From Eubacterium plexicaudatum ASF492 (GTDB taxonomy: Bacteria > Bacillota > Clostridia > Lachnospirales > Lachnospiraceae): DNA of 64,000 nt. Where the stretch lies: assembly GCF_000364225.2 (NCBI RefSeq), contig NZ_AQFT02000001.1, forward strand, positions 5,390,001 through 5,454,000, read 5' to 3'. The position numbers and the translations under genes are program-made. A model generated the notes under the pieces. That model was not told the origin of the DNA, made no database searches, and saw only the letters and a list, made by a program, of their open reading frames with translations. Positions 62,196 through 64,000 of the stretch are shown here, one piece after another. How positions within the stretch are numbered: position 1 is the stretch's first letter; every line of letters begins with the position of its first letter.

Positions 62196-64000
62196 TGTTT
62201 GATATTCAGGAAGAATTAAAAAAACTCCCGGATCGTCCGGGAGTCTACCTGATGCATGATAAAAATGACACGATCATTTATGTTGGCAAAGCAGTCAATC
62301 TGAAAAACCGTGTGCGTCAGTATTTTCGTGCCAGCCATAAGGAAGGAATCCGTAAAGATCAGATGGTAACGCTGATTGAACGTTTTGAGTATATTATTAC
62401 GGATTCGGAGCTGGAAGCGCTTGTATTGGAATGTAATCTGATTAAAGAGCATCGGCCGAAATATAATATTCTGCTGAAAGATGACAAGACTTATCCGTAT
62501 ATTAAAGTGACGCTGGGGGAAACTTACCCCAGGGTCCTTTTTTCACGTCAGATGAAGAAGGATAAATCACAGTATTTCGGACCTTATACAAGCGCGGGTG
62601 CGGTAAAAGATACGATTGAACTGCTGCGCAAACTGTACCGGCTGCGCACGTGTAACCGCCAGCTGCCAAGGGATATCGGAAAAGACCGACCGTGTCTGAA
62701 TTATCATATTCATCAGTGCCAGGCGCCGTGCCAGGACTATATTTCACCGGAAGAATACCAGAGCCGTATCAAAAAAGCACTGGATTTTTTGAACGGCAAT
62801 TATAAGCCGGTTCTGGAAGACCTGGAACAGAAAATGCAGGCAGCATCACAGGAAATGGACTTTGAGAAAGCAATGGAATATCGTGACCTGATGAACAGTG
62901 TCAGACAGATATCGGAAAAGCAGAAGGTGACCAATTCCGATGGAGAAGACAAAGATATTATTGCGTTGGCGAAAGACGACAGAGATGCGGTAGTACAGGT
63001 GTTTTTTATCAGGGATGGCAGACTGATCGGACGGGAACATTTTTATGTAACCATTGATGCAGGAAATACGACACAGCAGATACTGACTTCTTTTCTGAAA
63101 CAGTATTATGCGGGAACGCCTTTTATACCAAAAGAAGTAATGCTGCAGACGGCAATTGAAGAAGCCGATGTGATTGCACAGTGGCTGAGCAGCAAGCGCG
63201 GACAGAAAGTATACATTCGGGTTCCGGTAAAAGGGATGAAAGAAAAGCTGGTGGACCTTGCACAAAAAAATGCCAGACTTGTCTTAAATCAGGATAAGGA
63301 ACGTCTGAAACGGGAAGAAGGACGGACCATCGGCGCAATGAAGGAAATTGCAAAAATACTGGATCTGCAGGGAATCAGCCGCGTGGAAGCGTATGATATT
63401 TCCAATACAAACGGATTTGAAAGCGTTGGTTCTATGATCGTATACGAAAAAGGAAAGCCATGCCGCAGTGACTACCGTAAATTTAAGCTGCGGACGGTTG
63501 CAGGTCCGGATGACTATGCATCCATGCATGAGGTGCTGACACGCCGATTTACACACGGACTGGAAGAACGCAGGGAACGGGCGGAAAAAAAACTGGAGGA
63601 TACTTATGGCAGTTTTACGAAATTTCCGGATCTGATTATGATGGACGGAGGACGCGGGCAGGTCAATATTGCGCTGCAGGTATTGGAGGAACTCCATTTA
63701 TCCATTCCGGTATGCGGTATGGTAAAGGATGACTTTCACCGCACGAGGGGACTTTATTTTAATAATGTGGAACTTCCGATTGATAAAAACTCGGAAGGAT
63801 TTCAGTTAATTACACGAATTCAGGATGAAGCACACCGATTTGCCATTGAGTATCACCGCTCTTTGCGCAGCAAGGAACAGGTGCATTCCGTGCTGGATGA
63901 TATACAGGGAATCGGGCCGACGAGGCGGAAAGCGCTGATGCGCTATTTCCAGTCGATCGACGCCATCCGGGCGGCGACTGTGGAACAGCTCTTAGAGGCT
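62195..64000 (+). CDS. uvrC: UvrABC excinuclease subunit C (cut by window end)
   Basis: The gene starts at ATG 62195, overlapping the ftsH stop (TAATG), and is open to the window edge (about 602 residues seen). UvrC makes both incisions in nucleotide excision repair. The GIY-YIG nuclease domain is at the start (LPDRPGVYLMHDKNDTIIYVGKAVNLKNRVRQYF), followed by the CLNYHIHQCQAPC cysteines, a UVR motif (MDFEKAMEYRDLM), the RNase H-like second nuclease (RVEAYDISNTNG, LIMMDGGRGQ) and the beginning of the C-terminal helix-hairpin-helix (DDIQGIGPTRRKALMRYF). Only the last few residues are missing. Confidence 0.95.
   Translation, partial: MFDIQEELKKLPDRPGVYLMHDKNDTIIYVGKAVNLKNRVRQYFRASHKEGIRKDQMVTLIERFEYIITDSELEALVLECNLIKEHRPKYNILLKDDKTYPYIKVTLGETYPRVLFSRQMKKDKSQYFGPYTSAGAVKDTIELLRKLYRLRTCNRQLPRDIGKDRPCLNYHIHQCQAPCQDYISPEEYQSRIKKALDFLNGNYKPVLEDLEQKMQAASQEMDFEKAMEYRDLMNSVRQISEKQKVTNSDGEDKDIIALAKDDRDAVVQVFFIRDGRLIGREHFYVTIDAGNTTQQILTSFLKQYYAGTPFIPKEVMLQTAIEEADVIAQWLSSKRGQKVYIRVPVKGMKEKLVDLAQKNARLVLNQDKERLKREEGRTIGAMKEIAKILDLQGISRVEAYDISNTNGFESVGSMIVYEKGKPCRSDYRKFKLRTVAGPDDYASMHEVLTRRFTHGLEERRERAEKKLEDTYGSFTKFPDLIMMDGGRGQVNIALQVLEELHLSIPVCGMVKDDFHRTRGLYFNNVELPIDKNSEGFQLITRIQDEAHRFAIEYHRSLRSKEQVHSVLDDIQGIGPTRRKALMRYFQSIDAIRAATVEQLLEA

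Noticed and set aside
1..64000. tRNA or rRNA genes
   Set aside because: I saw no TTCGAATCC-type T-arm with a matching acceptor stem and no rRNA-like sequence on either strand.

Overview
The window looks like chromosomal DNA of an anaerobic, spore-forming, Gram-positive Clostridia species, most probably of the Lachnospiraceae type. The clues are BspA-like leucine-rich-repeat surface proteins, cohesin/dockerin modules, a SPOCS/LysM spore-type protein, Veg, a long-form HPF, a flavodiiron oxygen reductase, a SEC-C-tagged methionine aminopeptidase, ThyX, strong TTGaca-17-TAtaAT promoters and GGAGG ribosome-binding sites. The genus was not determined.

Layout. 1-9.3 kb is a cell-surface region: two tandem BspA-like genes, then PP2C phosphatase, a cohesin protein with a sortase-B-like NYKTG signal, a cohesin-dockerin protein and a class B sortase. 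9.3-12.3 kb holds a DUF4003 gene and a convergent ABC-F ATPase with a 270-nt leader carrying a 4-codon upstream reading frame. 12.3-19.5 kb (minus strand) has a DUF4349 lipoprotein, a DUF4422 protein, map, an NlpC/P60 hydrolase, a SPOCS/LysM protein, veg and a PrcB-like lipoprotein. 19.7-24.4 kb has plsC, then murF-ddl, a TPR-like protein and hpf on the minus strand. 24.5-28 kb has a YgjP-like peptidase, a chemoreceptor and a PilZ-like protein. 28.1-29.5 kb has no conventional gene but is highly structured: a promoter-driven minus-strand transcript with seven degenerate repeats, a 165-bp palindrome and more hairpins before secA. 29.5-33.5 kb has secA and a flavodiiron protein.

33.6-41.6 kb is a complete Wadjet system in the order jetD-jetA-jetB-jetC, best matching type II. 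41.6-44.9 kb is proB-proA-Uma2-thyX. 45-51 kb is a pentose cluster (araA, transaldolase-like, split transketolase, araD, galM). 51-53.2 kb is a Septu-like ptuA-ptuB pair. 53.2-56.1 kb is a BlaI/BlaR1-like module with a strong operator, followed by a sugar-binding-type protein. 56.3-57.6 kb is an Rpn/PD-(D/E)XK transposase-family gene lying between two near-identical promoter copies. The window ends with a zinc-ribbon gene, pyrG, ftsH and the start of uvrC.

A caution affects the whole window. At least sixteen places in fifteen genes, many essential (pyrG, ftsH, ddl, plsC), show exactly one missing base in a homopolymer run. Restoring that base gives a full-length protein each time. I read these as sequencing or consensus errors and give the corrected gene spans.
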